NCBI RefSeq assembly: GCF_000334155.1
Contig: NZ_ANNK01000132.1
Location: 1-41,416 of the forward strand
Length of the DNA: 41,416 nucleotides
Direction: 5' to 3'
Source of the DNA: Halalkalibacterium ligniniphilum
GTDB lineage: Bacteria > Bacillota > Bacilli > Bacillales > Bacillaceae_D
Shown here: positions 30,363-39,100 of the stretch, one piece after another
Layout of the letters: each line of letters begins with the position of its first letter
Position numbering within the stretch: position 1 is the first letter of the stretch
Notes under the pieces: generated by a model
Seen by the model: the letters and a program-made list of their open reading frames with translations, nothing else
The model's database searches: none
What the model was told of the DNA's origin: nothing
Position numbers and translations under genes: made by a program

Positions 30363-31487
30363 TTAATCAACAACAGGGAACCATCCTGGAGTATTAACAA
30401 TCGCTTGCCAAAGTGGGGTTGGAATGACAAGCTTTTCTTGATCTTGTTTGGAGAGTGTTGTGCGAATCGTCCCTTCCTCACCAGCTTCTACTTTTTCCAT
30501 CCATTTTGGCTCCATAATTAATTCTCGACCTAAGGCAAGCAAAGGAACCCCAGTATTTAAGGCTTTTACAACATCATCAGGAGTATGAAGAGATCCTACA
30601 CCAATTATTGGTATTTGCTCACCGACGTGCTTTTGAAGGTTGACCACGCGAGAGGTTGCATCTTCCTTATCACGAAGCGAACCACCCCAGAAATCCTGTA
30701 CGGATACATGAAGATAGTCTAATGGAAACTTAGCCAATTCTTTTGTTAATGCAAGCGTATCTTCAAAGGTGATCCCTGGATTCTCCGCTTCTTCAGGAGA
30801 CAAGCGATACCCGACTATAAATGGTTTTGTTGAATGAGTTGATACATTTTTTAACACCTCTTCAACGACTGCAAATGGAAACGCCATCCGCTTCTCAAGC
30901 GAGCCACCCCATTTGTCCGTTCTTCGATTAGAGTGAGGAGAGAAAAATTGTTGAATAATATAGGTGTTTGCCCCATGAATTTCTACGCCGTCAAACCCAG
31001 CTTCAATTGCACGGCGTGTCGCATCACCAAAGGCTTTGATCACACGGTTAATATCCTCTTCGGTCATTTCTCTTGGAACTGCTGCATCTGGACGTTCGGC
31101 TGCAACGGCACTCGCGCTAATAGGCTGCCCATCAGGCAATAGCTCAGGTGGGCTCATACGGCCTCCGTGAAAAATTTGTAAGATCGCTTTTGCGCCTTTT
31201 TCTTGTATTGAGCTTGCTAAGCGCTTCAAGCTCGGTAGAAGGGAGTCATCGTCTGCACTGAATTCACCAGGAAAACCTTTTCCATCCTTTGTTACATATA
31301 CACATGCAGTGACAACAGCACCCACTCCACCTGCTCTCTCTTGATAGTAAGCAATTTCTTCATCAGACACTTCTCCATTTTCCTTTGATGAGAAGTTCGT
31401 CATTGGTGCCATTAACACGCGATTTTTTACCTCAACTCCTGAACGAAACGTAAATGGTTGAAAGATTTGTTTGTAATTTGCATTCAT
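30363..31487 (-). CDS. NADH-dependent flavin oxidoreductase (Old Yellow Enzyme family)
   Basis: 374 residues from ATG 31487, which has GGAGTCC upstream; the open frame reaches 31637 but without support. It is an FMN TIM barrel with typical segments: NRVLMAPMTNFSSKENG, ILQIFHGGRMSPPELL, GFDGVEIHGANTYIIQQFFSPHSNRRTDKWGGSL and ALGRELIMEPKW. Such enzymes reduce activated C=C bonds and electrophiles; the physiological substrate is unknown. It resembles the YqiG group. It has its own transcription start, because yuiD upstream is terminated. Confidence 0.9.
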   Translation of the reverse strand: MNANYKQIFQPFTFRSGVEVKNRVLMAPMTNFSSKENGEVSDEEIAYYQERAGGVGAVVTACVYVTKDGKGFPGEFSADDDSLLPSLKRLASSIQEKGAKAILQIFHGGRMSPPELLPDGQPISASAVAAERPDAAVPREMTEEDINRVIKAFGDATRRAIEAGFDGVEIHGANTYIIQQFFSPHSNRRTDKWGGSLEKRMAFPFAVVEEVLKNVSTHSTKPFIVGYRLSPEEAENPGITFEDTLALTKELAKFPLDYLHVSVQDFWGGSLRDKEDATSRVVNLQKHVGEQIPIIGVGSLHTPDDVVKALNTGVPLLALGRELIMEPKWMEKVEAGEEGTIRTTLSKQDQEKLVIPTPLWQAIVNTPGWFPVVD

Positions 31488-31787
31488 TTTAGAAGGACTC
31501 CTTTTTAACTTATTTAAAACCTTTGGTGTGTATGCATTGTAAATCGTAGTGGAAATCAAAGTCAAAGAACTTGCTCGAAAAAAGAAAGTAACAAACAAAT
31601 CAAAAGAAGTCTTTTTGAAACGTTTTGCTAGGCACACAACGTTTTATAAAAAAGGGAGAAGCAACGGTGAAAAAATCCTTGCAGGTATTAGCAGCTTTGT
31701 ATTTTTTAAAGGAGCAGGAACAGATAAAATGTAAGTTGTGGTATTTGTTCATTCTCGGTCAATCAGCTTTTCTCTACACGCAAACAA

Positions 31788-31809
31788 ACGAGCACACAAT
31801 TGTGCTCGT
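31788..31809 (-). terminator. Terminator of yuiD
   Basis: A perfect 9-bp stem, ACGAGCACA / TGTGCTCGT, with TTGTTTG after it on the minus strand. Confidence 0.75.
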
Positions 31810-31816
31810 AATCCTT

Positions 31817-32275
31817 TTAATTTTCAAACAGTCTGTATCCAACGAAACCACAAATTAGGCCTAAAAGTGCACCGCCTAACACCTCTTCTGGTTGGTGACC
31901 AAGTCGTTCCCGTAGCCGTACTTGTTTACTGATATGCTCTTGCACATTTTCTTCCCCTGTCAGTTGTTCTACTTCCTCGTCCAATTCATTTACCTTTAAC
32001 GTCAGCTCACCTGCTTGCCTGCGAATGCCTTGTGCGTCGTACATCACAATCAAACCAAATACTGTTGAAAGGGCAAAATCAATCGTCGATATCCCCTGTT
32101 TTCGTCCAATATATGTAGCTAGCGCCGTTACGCCTGCGGAATGGGAGCTTGGCATGCCCCCTGTTTCAACAATCACTGATACATCCCAATGACCTGTCTT
32201 CCACTTTTTAATTGGCATTTTAAGCATTTGAGCAAAAGCAATTGTCGATAACGCCGTCAGGATTGGTTTATTCAA
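31817..32275 (-). CDS. yuiD: Divergent PAP2-family membrane protein YuiD
   Basis: 152 residues from TTG 32275 with GAGGGGTGAG upstream. It belongs to DUF212: hydrophobic helices at both ends, GGMPSSHSAGVTALATYIG as the phosphatase-like SxH core, MYDAQGIRRQAGE, and LRERLGHQPEEVLGGALLG. The family is distantly related to PAP2 phosphatases and its activity is not proven. It lies downstream of the tautomerase gene and may be read through from the aromatic cluster, though it is a conserved housekeeping gene elsewhere. Confidence 0.92.
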   Translation of the reverse strand: MNKPILTALSTIAFAQMLKMPIKKWKTGHWDVSVIVETGGMPSSHSAGVTALATYIGRKQGISTIDFALSTVFGLIVMYDAQGIRRQAGELTLKVNELDEEVEQLTGEENVQEHISKQVRLRERLGHQPEEVLGGALLGLICGFVGYRLFEN

Positions 32276-32347
32276 TTCAGCTCACCCCTCGTTAGAGTTT
32301 GAGGAATGAGAGCATTCTATTCAAGAGTTTGTAAACCTAACGTATTT

Positions 32348-32551
32348 TTATCCCTTTGCATTTACCTTTCGCTTTTTCACAGACTCACCCGCGATCCCCC
32401 AATGCTCACTAGGCATTTCTTGGATGAGAATACGGACACTCTCTATCGGTGCATCAAGCACGTCCGCCACCAAATCACTGACTTCTCGGATTAACCGTTC
32501 TTTTTTTTCCGGTGTTCGTCCTTCAAGGATATTGATTTGAATAAATGGCAC
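32348..32551 (-). CDS. 4-oxalocrotonate tautomerase family enzyme
   Basis: 67 residues, the normal size for these hexameric enzymes. Removal of Met would expose catalytic Pro1 (PFIQINILEGRTPEKKERLI). Arg-rich catalytic segment: SVRILIQEMPSEHWGIAG. In meta-cleavage pathways it isomerises 2-hydroxymuconate-type intermediates. It lies 27 bases downstream of the flavin reductase in the same operon, directly after a ring-cleavage set, which supports that role. Confidence 0.92.
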   Translation of the reverse strand: MPFIQINILEGRTPEKKERLIREVSDLVADVLDAPIESVRILIQEMPSEHWGIAGESVKKRKVNAKG

Positions 32552-32578
32552 GATTAAAACACCCCTTTACTTTTGATA

Positions 32579-33049
32579 TTAAACTTCTTCGACGGCTAAC
32601 GTGCGATATTTACCATTGAAATAAAGAAGTGGTTCTCCCTCCTCTAAATGAATCGCTGTCACTTTTCCGATAAAAAGTGTATGATCCCCTTCCACATGCT
32701 TGTTAACAACTTCACACGTCACTTGTGCAAGTGAACCTTTTAAAACAGGTAACCCGTTTAACCGATCAAAGGATACATCTATTTTTTCTTTTATTTGTCC
32801 TGCAAAATTTATCGATAGCTCTTGCTGATCAGAAGCTAAAATGTTCACTGCGTATTTTTGACTCTTTTTTATTTGCTCAAGCATATGAGCTTGCTCCCTT
32901 ATGGAAACGACAACGAGCTTAGGCTGAAGCGAAACGGACATGAATGCATTTGCTGTCATGCCATGTACTTCACCCTCCACTTCTGTCGTGATTACTGTTA
33001 TTCCTGATGCAAATCTCCCCATTGCATTTCTGAACAACATATCATCCAT
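32579..33049 (-). CDS. hpaC: Flavin reductase component of an aromatic monooxygenase (HpaC/PheA2-like)
   Basis: 156 residues from ATG 33049 with AAAGGAGGAAG upstream; the frame extends to 33130 but this site decides the start. It is a flavin-reductase-like split-barrel domain: RNAMGRFASGITVITTE, GMTANAFMSVSLQPKLVVVSI, YAVNILASDQQELSINFAG and HTLFIGKVTAIHLEEGEPLLYF. It reduces FAD with NADH and passes FADH2 to the HpaB-type oxygenase encoded upstream. HpaC and PheA2 (phenol hydroxylase reductase) are not distinguishable here. Confidence 0.9.
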   Translation of the reverse strand: MDDMLFRNAMGRFASGITVITTEVEGEVHGMTANAFMSVSLQPKLVVVSIREQAHMLEQIKKSQKYAVNILASDQQELSINFAGQIKEKIDVSFDRLNGLPVLKGSLAQVTCEVVNKHVEGDHTLFIGKVTAIHLEEGEPLLYFNGKYRTLAVEEV

Positions 33050-33253
33050 AACACTTCCTCCTTTTTTGTGTGAAAAGGGGACGGGGCTTCCGTTCAAGAT
33101 GAAGAAACAATGAAGTCCATCCGCACGCACCGCCTAAATTGAAATGGTACACAGAATAACCTGACACATTCGTTTTCATCCGTGTGGGAAGAGCGAGCCG
33201 CACATGCTAGTTTATGTTTAACATTTACGGTTTCTCACATTTAAGCAATGGCG

Positions 33254-33778
33254 CTACCAATTTAAGAGGGGCTGAGCAGCCAGCTCTTCTCCATTTGACA
33301 TCATTTGTCGAATGCGAGTAGATGAAATCACTTCTCCCCGCTCACAACAAACCTTCTCAATGACACGTACTTGAAAACATCTTTGCAAATCTACAATTCC
33401 TCCACTGCGCTTTTTTCCAAAACGAAAATCGGTCCCAACAAAAATTTCTTCAGGCCGTAGGGCAGATATCTCCGTAATAAAGCTCGAAACACTCCGATTT
33501 AAATAATGCTCATCAAAATGGGCAATGACGATATGCTCAACGCCTAATGCAAAAATTCTTTCAAGCTTCTCCTCTAGCGAAAGAAGCTGCCTAGCATTTT
33601 CAAAATAAACACGTGGAGGCGGATCAAATGTATAGATAATACTTGGAACACCCAGTCGCTGACTCCTTTCAACCATTTGGCGAATCACGGTTTGGTGACC
33701 AAGATGAACCCCATCAAAAGTGCCAATCGCTAGCATTGAGGCATTTAATGAAAGTGTTTCGGCTGGATGAACATACAT
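33254..33778 (-). CDS. Stand-alone FMN adenylyltransferase (FAD synthetase domain)
   Basis: 174 residues from ATG 33778 with GAAGGTG upstream. It matches the N-terminal half of RibF only: GTFDGVHLGH (19-28) as the nucleotide-binding HxGH, YTFDPPPRVYF, VGTDFRFGKKRSGG and ISSTRIRQMM. The riboflavin kinase half is absent, so it should convert FMN plus ATP to FAD but not make FMN. It lies between the dioxygenase and the flavin reductase in the aromatic operon, so a dedicated FAD supply for the two-component monooxygenase is the natural reading (inference). Confidence 0.88.
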   Translation of the reverse strand: MYVHPAETLSLNASMLAIGTFDGVHLGHQTVIRQMVERSQRLGVPSIIYTFDPPPRVYFENARQLLSLEEKLERIFALGVEHIVIAHFDEHYLNRSVSSFITEISALRPEEIFVGTDFRFGKKRSGGIVDLQRCFQVRVIEKVCCERGEVISSTRIRQMMSNGEELAAQPLLNW

Positions 33779-33980
33779 TTTTTCACCTTCTTTGTTGAAT
33801 ATCAGCATCGACTTTTTTATTAATACTGAAATGTCTTGAAAGGGATGGAGCTGTCATGCAAGCTGCTGAAGCAATCAAGCACTTTCGCTCCCCCCTTTCA
33901 CTAAAGGTTGTCTACAAATTTACTTTTTAAGCTTTTTTTATTCCATGCTTATCAATTGATAGGGTGTACTGTAAAAGCCT

Positions 33981-34940
33981 TTACCCTTTAACCGTTGTTT
34001 TGTGAGGCGTTCCATATAAGAAATATTCTTCTGGAAGTGGAGAACCGTACCAAATAATTCCTTTCTCCAGCTCATCCTCATGCCATGTAAGCGGTTTCCA
34101 ATCTGGGTCAAAAATAAGATATCCAGCATCTCCGAACAATTCAACACGATTTCCACCTGGCTCAAATACGTACATAAAGTACGCCTGACTAATTCCATGC
34201 TTTCCCGGCCCTGCTTCAATGACAATCTCATTTTCCACAAGCAAATCAGCTACATCCATCAAATGCTGTGGGTATCCATACCAGTAAGCGATATGATGGA
34301 ATCGACCTTTTTGACCCGTTCGATCTCCCATCAAGGCTACCTCGTGAACAAGTGGACTTACACTCATCCATGCACCGGCCTCTGTGCCATCATTTAAAAT
34401 AATGTTTTCACGCAGCTTAAATCCTAACTCATCCTTCATAAATTCCTTGTTTTGGGTTACATTGCTGCACATTAAATTTACATGGTCTAAGCGTCTTGCC
34501 GGAATCCCCACTTTCGGACGTTTTTGTGGACGGCTCTTTAATTTCGTCTTCAGTTCATCAGGCGCTTGATAGTAATCAACCTCCCAAAGAATTTCCATAT
34601 TATGCCCATCAGGCGTTTGAAATTGATAGGCTTGCCCATGACCAAGATCTCCTTCAATCCAGCCTTTACCATAGCCACTCTTTTCAAGCGATTGCACTCT
34701 TTGATGAAGAGCTGCTTCTGAGCTTGCTCTCCAAGCCGTATGCCCCATTCCAGCTTCTTTCGCCTCAGTAATTTTCAACGTATGGTGATAAAAATCTTCA
34801 TAGGCTCTTAAGTAGACCGATTGACCTTGACGCTCTGTTACTTGTAAACCGAGAAGCTCTGTAAAGAAATCCAAGGTTTCCTGTGGCTTCGGAGAAAAGA
34901 TTTCAACATGGGCTAATTGGGCAACATCAAAATTTGACAT
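33981..34940 (-). CDS. Extradiol dioxygenase, catechol 2,3-dioxygenase type (VOC fold)
   Basis: 319 residues from ATG 34940, site AGGAGG. Two VOC modules: the N-terminal one ([21 protein letters not shown]) and a catalytic C-terminal one with metal ligands His153 ([10 protein letters not shown]), His215/216 (FHHIAYWYG) and Glu267 ([10 protein letters not shown]), plus the conserved [18 protein letters not shown]. It cleaves a catechol ring next to the diol using Fe(II) or Mn(II) and O2. It resembles catechol 2,3-dioxygenases of thermophilic bacilli (PheB) and Gram-positive homoprotocatechuate dioxygenases. The substrate follows from the preceding hydroxylase and is unresolved. Confidence 0.9.
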   Translation of the reverse strand: MSNFDVAQLAHVEIFSPKPQETLDFFTELLGLQVTERQGQSVYLRAYEDFYHHTLKITEAKEAGMGHTAWRASSEAALHQRVQSLEKSGYGKGWIEGDLGHGQAYQFQTPDGHNMEILWEVDYYQAPDELKTKLKSRPQKRPKVGIPARRLDHVNLMCSNVTQNKEFMKDELGFKLRENIILNDGTEAGAWMSVSPLVHEVALMGDRTGQKGRFHHIAYWYGYPQHLMDVADLLVENEIVIEAGPGKHGISQAYFMYVFEPGGNRVELFGDAGYLIFDPDWKPLTWHEDELEKGIIWYGSPLPEEYFLYGTPHKTTVKG

Positions 34941-35033
34941 AAAACATCCTCCTTATTTTTCAAAAATTTTTATCAACATAAAAGAATGATTATCGGACAA
35001 GTTTAGAAGCTTGATCGATTTAATCGATGATCA

Positions 35034-36590
35034 CTAAAACGTTTTATAGGTATCGCTCTTAAAGAAATTAACATCATCAGGATTAATCCACGTTGGATTC
35101 GTCCAGCCATTTAAATCATAATCACTCATACACTGTTCGGCAAAAGCGATCAGCTCATCTGTCTTTCCTGCTCCTTGTGCAGCATATAATGTCTCCAGAC
35201 GGATGCCTTCATGGTTTCCTGCATAGTTTCTTTCATAGAGCTCGTGTCGTCCGCCGTACTCCGTTCCAATCGCATCCCAAAGCAACTTGATTACTTTGAT
35301 TTTTTCTAGCGCGTCAATTCCATAAGATCCTCGGTAAAATTTATCAATAATTGGTCTTAATTCTTCATTTTTAAAATCAAGTGCGCTCGATGGTTGAACG
35401 ATTAAGTTTCCACCGACAATTTGCTCAATCAGTCCTTTCACTCGCGGCCACGCCTCAGTCATAAACACCCGGTACGCCATCCCACCTTCCAAGCGTGGTA
35501 ATACAGAATTGCTTGGGCCAGGCTCCGGATTAAGTGCCATTGCGTCTGTTAAGGACCAAAATAAATTTCGCCACGCAATCACTTCTCCTGCAGCTGCCTG
35601 CACACCTCTAAATGTATCCGTTCCCGCTGTCTTTATTGCTTTAAGCAGCGTACCTGCTACCAAATCAAGCTTTACAGCAAGTCTCGTCGAACCATGGAAG
35701 GTGAAACGGTGGACGAAACCACTCATCGGTAAAAAGTTATTTACTTTTTCAATGTCCCTGTAAACGAGAACATTTTCCCAAGGGATTAACGCTTTTTCAA
35801 ATACAAGGACCGCATCATTTTCATCAAAACGACTGCTTAATGGATAGTCAAATGGGCTCCCCATGACAGCAGCTGTCATTTCATACGAGCTACGACTAAT
35901 AAGCTTTACACCAGGACAATTCATTGGCGCAATAAAGACGACGGCAAATTCTTCTTTTTGAATCGGAACTCCGTAATGGCCAACAAAGTTATAATGCGTA
36001 AGCGCAGAACCAGTTGCCACCATTTTAGAACCACTAATGACTAACCCTTTATCTGTTTCCTCCTCAACTCGAATGAAGACATCAGCAGATTCATGAGCAG
36101 GCTTGTTCCGGTCGATTGGTGGATTTACAATCGCATGGTTGAAAAACCAGTTTCTCTCTTGGACTTCCTGATACCAATACTTCGCATGATCCTCATAAGG
36201 TGCATAAAAGTCCGTGTGTGAACCCAACGTTGCTAGAAATGCTGCTTTATAATCTGGAGTACGCCCCATTTGACCATAGGTAAGCTTCGCCCACATTGCA
36301 ATTGCATCCCGTCCCCCAATCAAATCTTGAGGACTCTTCGGTGTCTGGAAAAATTTATGCGTGTACGATCCTGATCTCGTATCTGTTTCTGTCGTTAAAA
36401 TGTTCTTTGTCTCTTCCTCATGAAGAGCATCATACAATCTCGCAATTGAGCGAGCAGCATTTCGAAAGGCTGGATGAGTTGTCACATCTTTTACTCTATC
36501 ACCCTGGAACCAAATTTCGCGGCCATCACGTAAGCTTTCTAAATACTCTTCCCCTGTTAGTGGTTTTCTTAATTTTTGTTCTACCGTCAT
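35034..36590 (-). CDS. hpaB: 4-hydroxyphenylacetate 3-monooxygenase, oxygenase component (HpaB-type)
   Basis: 518 residues from ATG 36590 with AAAAGGAGGTC upstream, the length of the enterobacterial HpaB class. Signature stretches are LTGEEYLESLRDGREIW, DVTTHPAFRNAARS, FNHAIVNPPIDRNKP, ATGSALTHYNFVG, GSPFDYPLSSRFDENDAVL and WDAIGTEYGGRHELYE. It uses FADH2 and O2 to hydroxylate a phenolic ring ortho to the OH group. The following catechol dioxygenase, FAD synthetase, flavin reductase and tautomerase form its pathway. The same family includes phenol 2-hydroxylases of thermophilic bacilli, so phenol remains possible. It is the first gene of the operon and has a cre site about 43 bases before its start. 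Confidence 0.92.
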   Translation of the reverse strand: MTVEQKLRKPLTGEEYLESLRDGREIWFQGDRVKDVTTHPAFRNAARSIARLYDALHEEETKNILTTETDTRSGSYTHKFFQTPKSPQDLIGGRDAIAMWAKLTYGQMGRTPDYKAAFLATLGSHTDFYAPYEDHAKYWYQEVQERNWFFNHAIVNPPIDRNKPAHESADVFIRVEEETDKGLVISGSKMVATGSALTHYNFVGHYGVPIQKEEFAVVFIAPMNCPGVKLISRSSYEMTAAVMGSPFDYPLSSRFDENDAVLVFEKALIPWENVLVYRDIEKVNNFLPMSGFVHRFTFHGSTRLAVKLDLVAGTLLKAIKTAGTDTFRGVQAAAGEVIAWRNLFWSLTDAMALNPEPGPSNSVLPRLEGGMAYRVFMTEAWPRVKGLIEQIVGGNLIVQPSSALDFKNEELRPIIDKFYRGSYGIDALEKIKVIKLLWDAIGTEYGGRHELYERNYAGNHEGIRLETLYAAQGAGKTDELIAFAEQCMSDYDLNGWTNPTWINPDDVNFFKSDTYKTF

Positions 36591-36852
36591 GATAATGACC
36601 TCCTTTTCCAAATCAAGTTAAGTACGCTTTTGTAAAAGCGCTTTCAAAAAATGCAGAAGTTACGATGTCTAGGTTTATAATAAATAATTATCAGAAAATA
36701 TATAATTATCAAAAAGTATAGTGTTTTTTTGTTTCACTATCAAAATCTAAAGTTGAACAGAAAAATATGGCGCTTTCAAAAGACTTACTTTTAATCATCG
36801 ATGCAACCTTTTTTTCTCCTCTCTATTTCGTATGACACAGGAGCTCTTACTT
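36591..36852. promoter_or_regulatory. Regulatory region upstream of hpaB
   Basis: It contains a near-consensus cre on the minus strand (36633-36646, TGAAAGCGCTTTTA). A second GCGCTTTCAAAA copy at about 36770-36781 lies in partial cre context. A direct repeat, ATAATTATCA, at 36684 and 36702 (18 bp apart) could bind the adjacent regulator. No sigma-54 -24/-12 element (TGGCAC...TTGC) is seen, in line with the regulator lacking an AAA+ domain. Confidence 0.55.
36633..36646 (-). promoter_or_regulatory. cre (CcpA) site before hpaB
   Basis: TGAAAGCGCTTTTA fits the consensus TGWNANCGNTNWCA with one mismatch. It is placed just before the hpaB ribosome binding site, where CcpA binding would block transcription in rich carbon sources. 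Confidence 0.6.
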
Positions 36853-36882
36853 CAAAAAAAAAATCGGTACAGGGCCGATTTT
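36853..36882 (-). terminator. Terminator of the regulator gene
   Basis: AAATCGG / CCGATTT with a seven-base loop, then a run of T on the minus strand, about 30 bases after the regulator stop codon. Confidence 0.75.
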
Positions 36883-36910
36883 GATTTATTCCTTACTATT
36901 TTGTTTTAAC

Positions 36911-38731
36911 TTAGTTTATCTTTTCATTTTTGAAGGAATGATTGTTAATCGCTTTCATCGTGTAATAGGTTTGAATTGCGATTTGACAATGAAAGCTTCC
37001 TTGCCCCGTCTTGAAATCAACCTCGCATAATGAGTGGATTTTATTTAATCGATAGCGTAAACCAGGTATTGACAAATTTAATTCAGTTGCTGTTTGATTT
37101 AGATTCCCGTTGTTGTCCAAATAGCTTTTTAACGTTTGTACCAAATTTGATTCATTGTTTTTATCATAATCAAGCAGATTACCTATTGTTTTCTCCGAAA
37201 AGGTCAAGAGCTCTTTTGGCTCCATCGATTTTAAAAATAACATAATCGGATCAAGCTGCTCATAAATCGCAATTTTATTTTTTGTCGGATAGGCAAGCCT
37301 TAAAAAGTCACATATTTGAAAGGCGCCCTTATAGCTTTCTCCAATCTCACTAATGGAAGCTGACGCTTTGCCTGCTCCAATATAAAACATCGTATTGCTG
37401 AAAGTTTTTTCCACTAACCTTTGAACCTCGTGCAAAAATTGATGAAGCGAGGATTTTTCCTCAACATTTTTTGGTAAAATCATAATAATATATCCTTTTT
37501 TCATGAAAATATCTAGCTTGGGATAGGTTGTATTTAGTAAATACCAGATATCTTTATTTTTTTCTTCAGAGATACTCTTAATCACTACAATTCGATTATT
37601 TTTTTCAATATCAAAGTTAAACAAATGATTTGCTTGGTAGATCAGCTGCTCCTTGTCATAACTGTCATTTAATAGCTCATCAAAAAAATCCACTTTCTTT
37701 TGCCATAATGATTGAGCGATCATACGCTGTGTATACATTTGAATTGAAAGAACCGATAATGCTCTTTCAATAATCATGCGGTCCTCTTTTGTAATTGGCT
37801 CCGTTCCAAGAACAATCATTTTTCCAAGACAATCTTTATTCGCCATAATTTTAAAAATATGAATAAAGTCGTTGGACTGAACGTTTTCTTTTCTCATCCA
37901 TTTCTGATAGCGGTCATAATCCTCCTCTGTTAAAAACTTCGATTCAAAGGCCTGATTCATCTCACCTCTTTTGATGATGACGCTTTTCCCTAAGACATCT
38001 GCTATTACATCAATTAACGTTGAAAGGTTTTTCCCCTCAAGCAGCAAACTTGTTAGCTCTTTATGAACCTTTTCTGAACGTATGATTGAAAGGTTTAATG
38101 TTTTTACTTCATTGTACATTTTATCAAGCTCTGTCACGAGTGACTCTTCCTCGTAATAACGTAAAATGTCCCGATGCTCAGGTGCGCAATGCTCAACCGT
38201 TTGTGCCACAAAATAACACTTCTCGTCTCCTTTACCAATACAGCTTTTTTCGTAAATCACAATTTCTTTTCCAACAATTTTAGTTAGATAGCCTGTTGCA
38301 AACCCTACAAGCATCCAGCAAACCGCTTCATTGCTATAACTGAAGTGACGGATATGCTCCTCACCTTCAAAGGAATATCGCCAGTATCCAGACATATACA
38401 GTCTCTCACCATCTAAATCCAAAACATCAGGCTCAACCGTCACAATTCCTTCTAACGTATGAAGAGCAGGGCCAGCAAGTATAAGCTCCCTTTTCGATTC
38501 CCAATTATACATACTTTCGATCGATTCAGCATCGTTATACCCACTTGCAAACCCATACCGGAGTAAAAACCCCTTTGCCCGCTCCATCCCTAATGTGGCA
38601 ACCAAATCTCTTCTTAAGTACCCTAGCGCCTCTACTGAAATGAGTGCCATCCTCTTATCATTAAGTTTGATGGTTCCCATTCTAGGGTTAATATCAATGG
38701 AGTTTTGGAATAGCAAATGATGAGCTTTCAT
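36911..38731 (-). CDS. XylR-N/V4R sensor fused to PucR-type helix-turn-helix regulator
   Basis: 606 residues from ATG 38731; ATG 38743 and GTG 38737 are alternatives, because AAAAGGGAGAGG sits very close to the first. Residues about 5-110 are an XylR_N aromatic sensor (LFQNSIDINPRMGTIKLNDKR, GMERAKGFLLRYGFASGY). Residues 120-190 form a V4R domain with KSCIGKGDEKCYFVA. Next is a long helical linker with a GAF-like region, a CdaR/GGDEF-like region (about 365-480), and a C-terminal PucR HTH_30 (NLNQTATELNLSIPGLRYRL). Unlike XylR/DmpR there is no sigma-54 AAA+ module. It most likely senses the phenolic substrate and controls hpaB. Confidence 0.85.
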   Translation of the reverse strand: MKAHHLLFQNSIDINPRMGTIKLNDKRMALISVEALGYLRRDLVATLGMERAKGFLLRYGFASGYNDAESIESMYNWESKRELILAGPALHTLEGIVTVEPDVLDLDGERLYMSGYWRYSFEGEEHIRHFSYSNEAVCWMLVGFATGYLTKIVGKEIVIYEKSCIGKGDEKCYFVAQTVEHCAPEHRDILRYYEEESLVTELDKMYNEVKTLNLSIIRSEKVHKELTSLLLEGKNLSTLIDVIADVLGKSVIIKRGEMNQAFESKFLTEEDYDRYQKWMRKENVQSNDFIHIFKIMANKDCLGKMIVLGTEPITKEDRMIIERALSVLSIQMYTQRMIAQSLWQKKVDFFDELLNDSYDKEQLIYQANHLFNFDIEKNNRIVVIKSISEEKNKDIWYLLNTTYPKLDIFMKKGYIIMILPKNVEEKSSLHQFLHEVQRLVEKTFSNTMFYIGAGKASASISEIGESYKGAFQICDFLRLAYPTKNKIAIYEQLDPIMLFLKSMEPKELLTFSEKTIGNLLDYDKNNESNLVQTLKSYLDNNGNLNQTATELNLSIPGLRYRLNKIHSLCEVDFKTGQGSFHCQIAIQTYYTMKAINNHSFKNEKIN

Positions 38732-38804
38732 TTTCACTAGCATCCTCTCCCTTTTGTAAATCATTTATTATAAAGGACAAGCAAGTATTTTAAAAATAAC
38801 CATT

Positions 38805-38818
38805 TGAAAGCGTTTACA
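38805..38818. promoter_or_regulatory. cre (CcpA) site before the regulator gene
   Basis: TGAAAGCGTTTACA matches the cre consensus TGWNANCGNTNWCA at every fixed position, 74 bases upstream of the regulator start. Confidence 0.7.
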
Positions 38819-39100
38819 TTATCTTAATCATAACAAAACTACAAAATTTTCATACCACAAAAGCAGATAGTTCTCTTCAAAATGACTATATGTTTTGTAT
38901 AGTAGGAACGAGATAATAGGAAGACAAAGCTAGATTCTTCTTACATTTCGATATAGAGAACGTCCTTTCCTTTTTTCATCACTTGTATATTTATCTTTTT
39001 TATTTAAGCGCAATTCGTTAATTGGAGCTTTATTGTTTGAGCATTCCGTTTCATTTTTCTAAAATGAAGGTATTAAAATCGATGAAGGAGTGTGGAAGCA
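38819..39100. other. Intergenic region between the divergent regulator and aldo/keto reductase
   Basis: AT-rich, no gene. Promoters for both directions must lie here, but no convincing -35/-10 pair stands out apart from the cre at 38805. Confidence 0.3.

Noticed and set aside
31625-31858. Plus-strand ORF of about 77 codons between the oxidoreductase and yuiD
   Set aside because: A GTG start with a fair site exists (MKKSLQVLAALYF), but the frame passes through the yuiD terminator and into its antisense. No family is recognised.
33938-34240. Minus-strand ORF overlapping the dioxygenase 3' end
   Set aside because: It is a shifted frame of the dioxygenase gene, without its own ribosome binding site.
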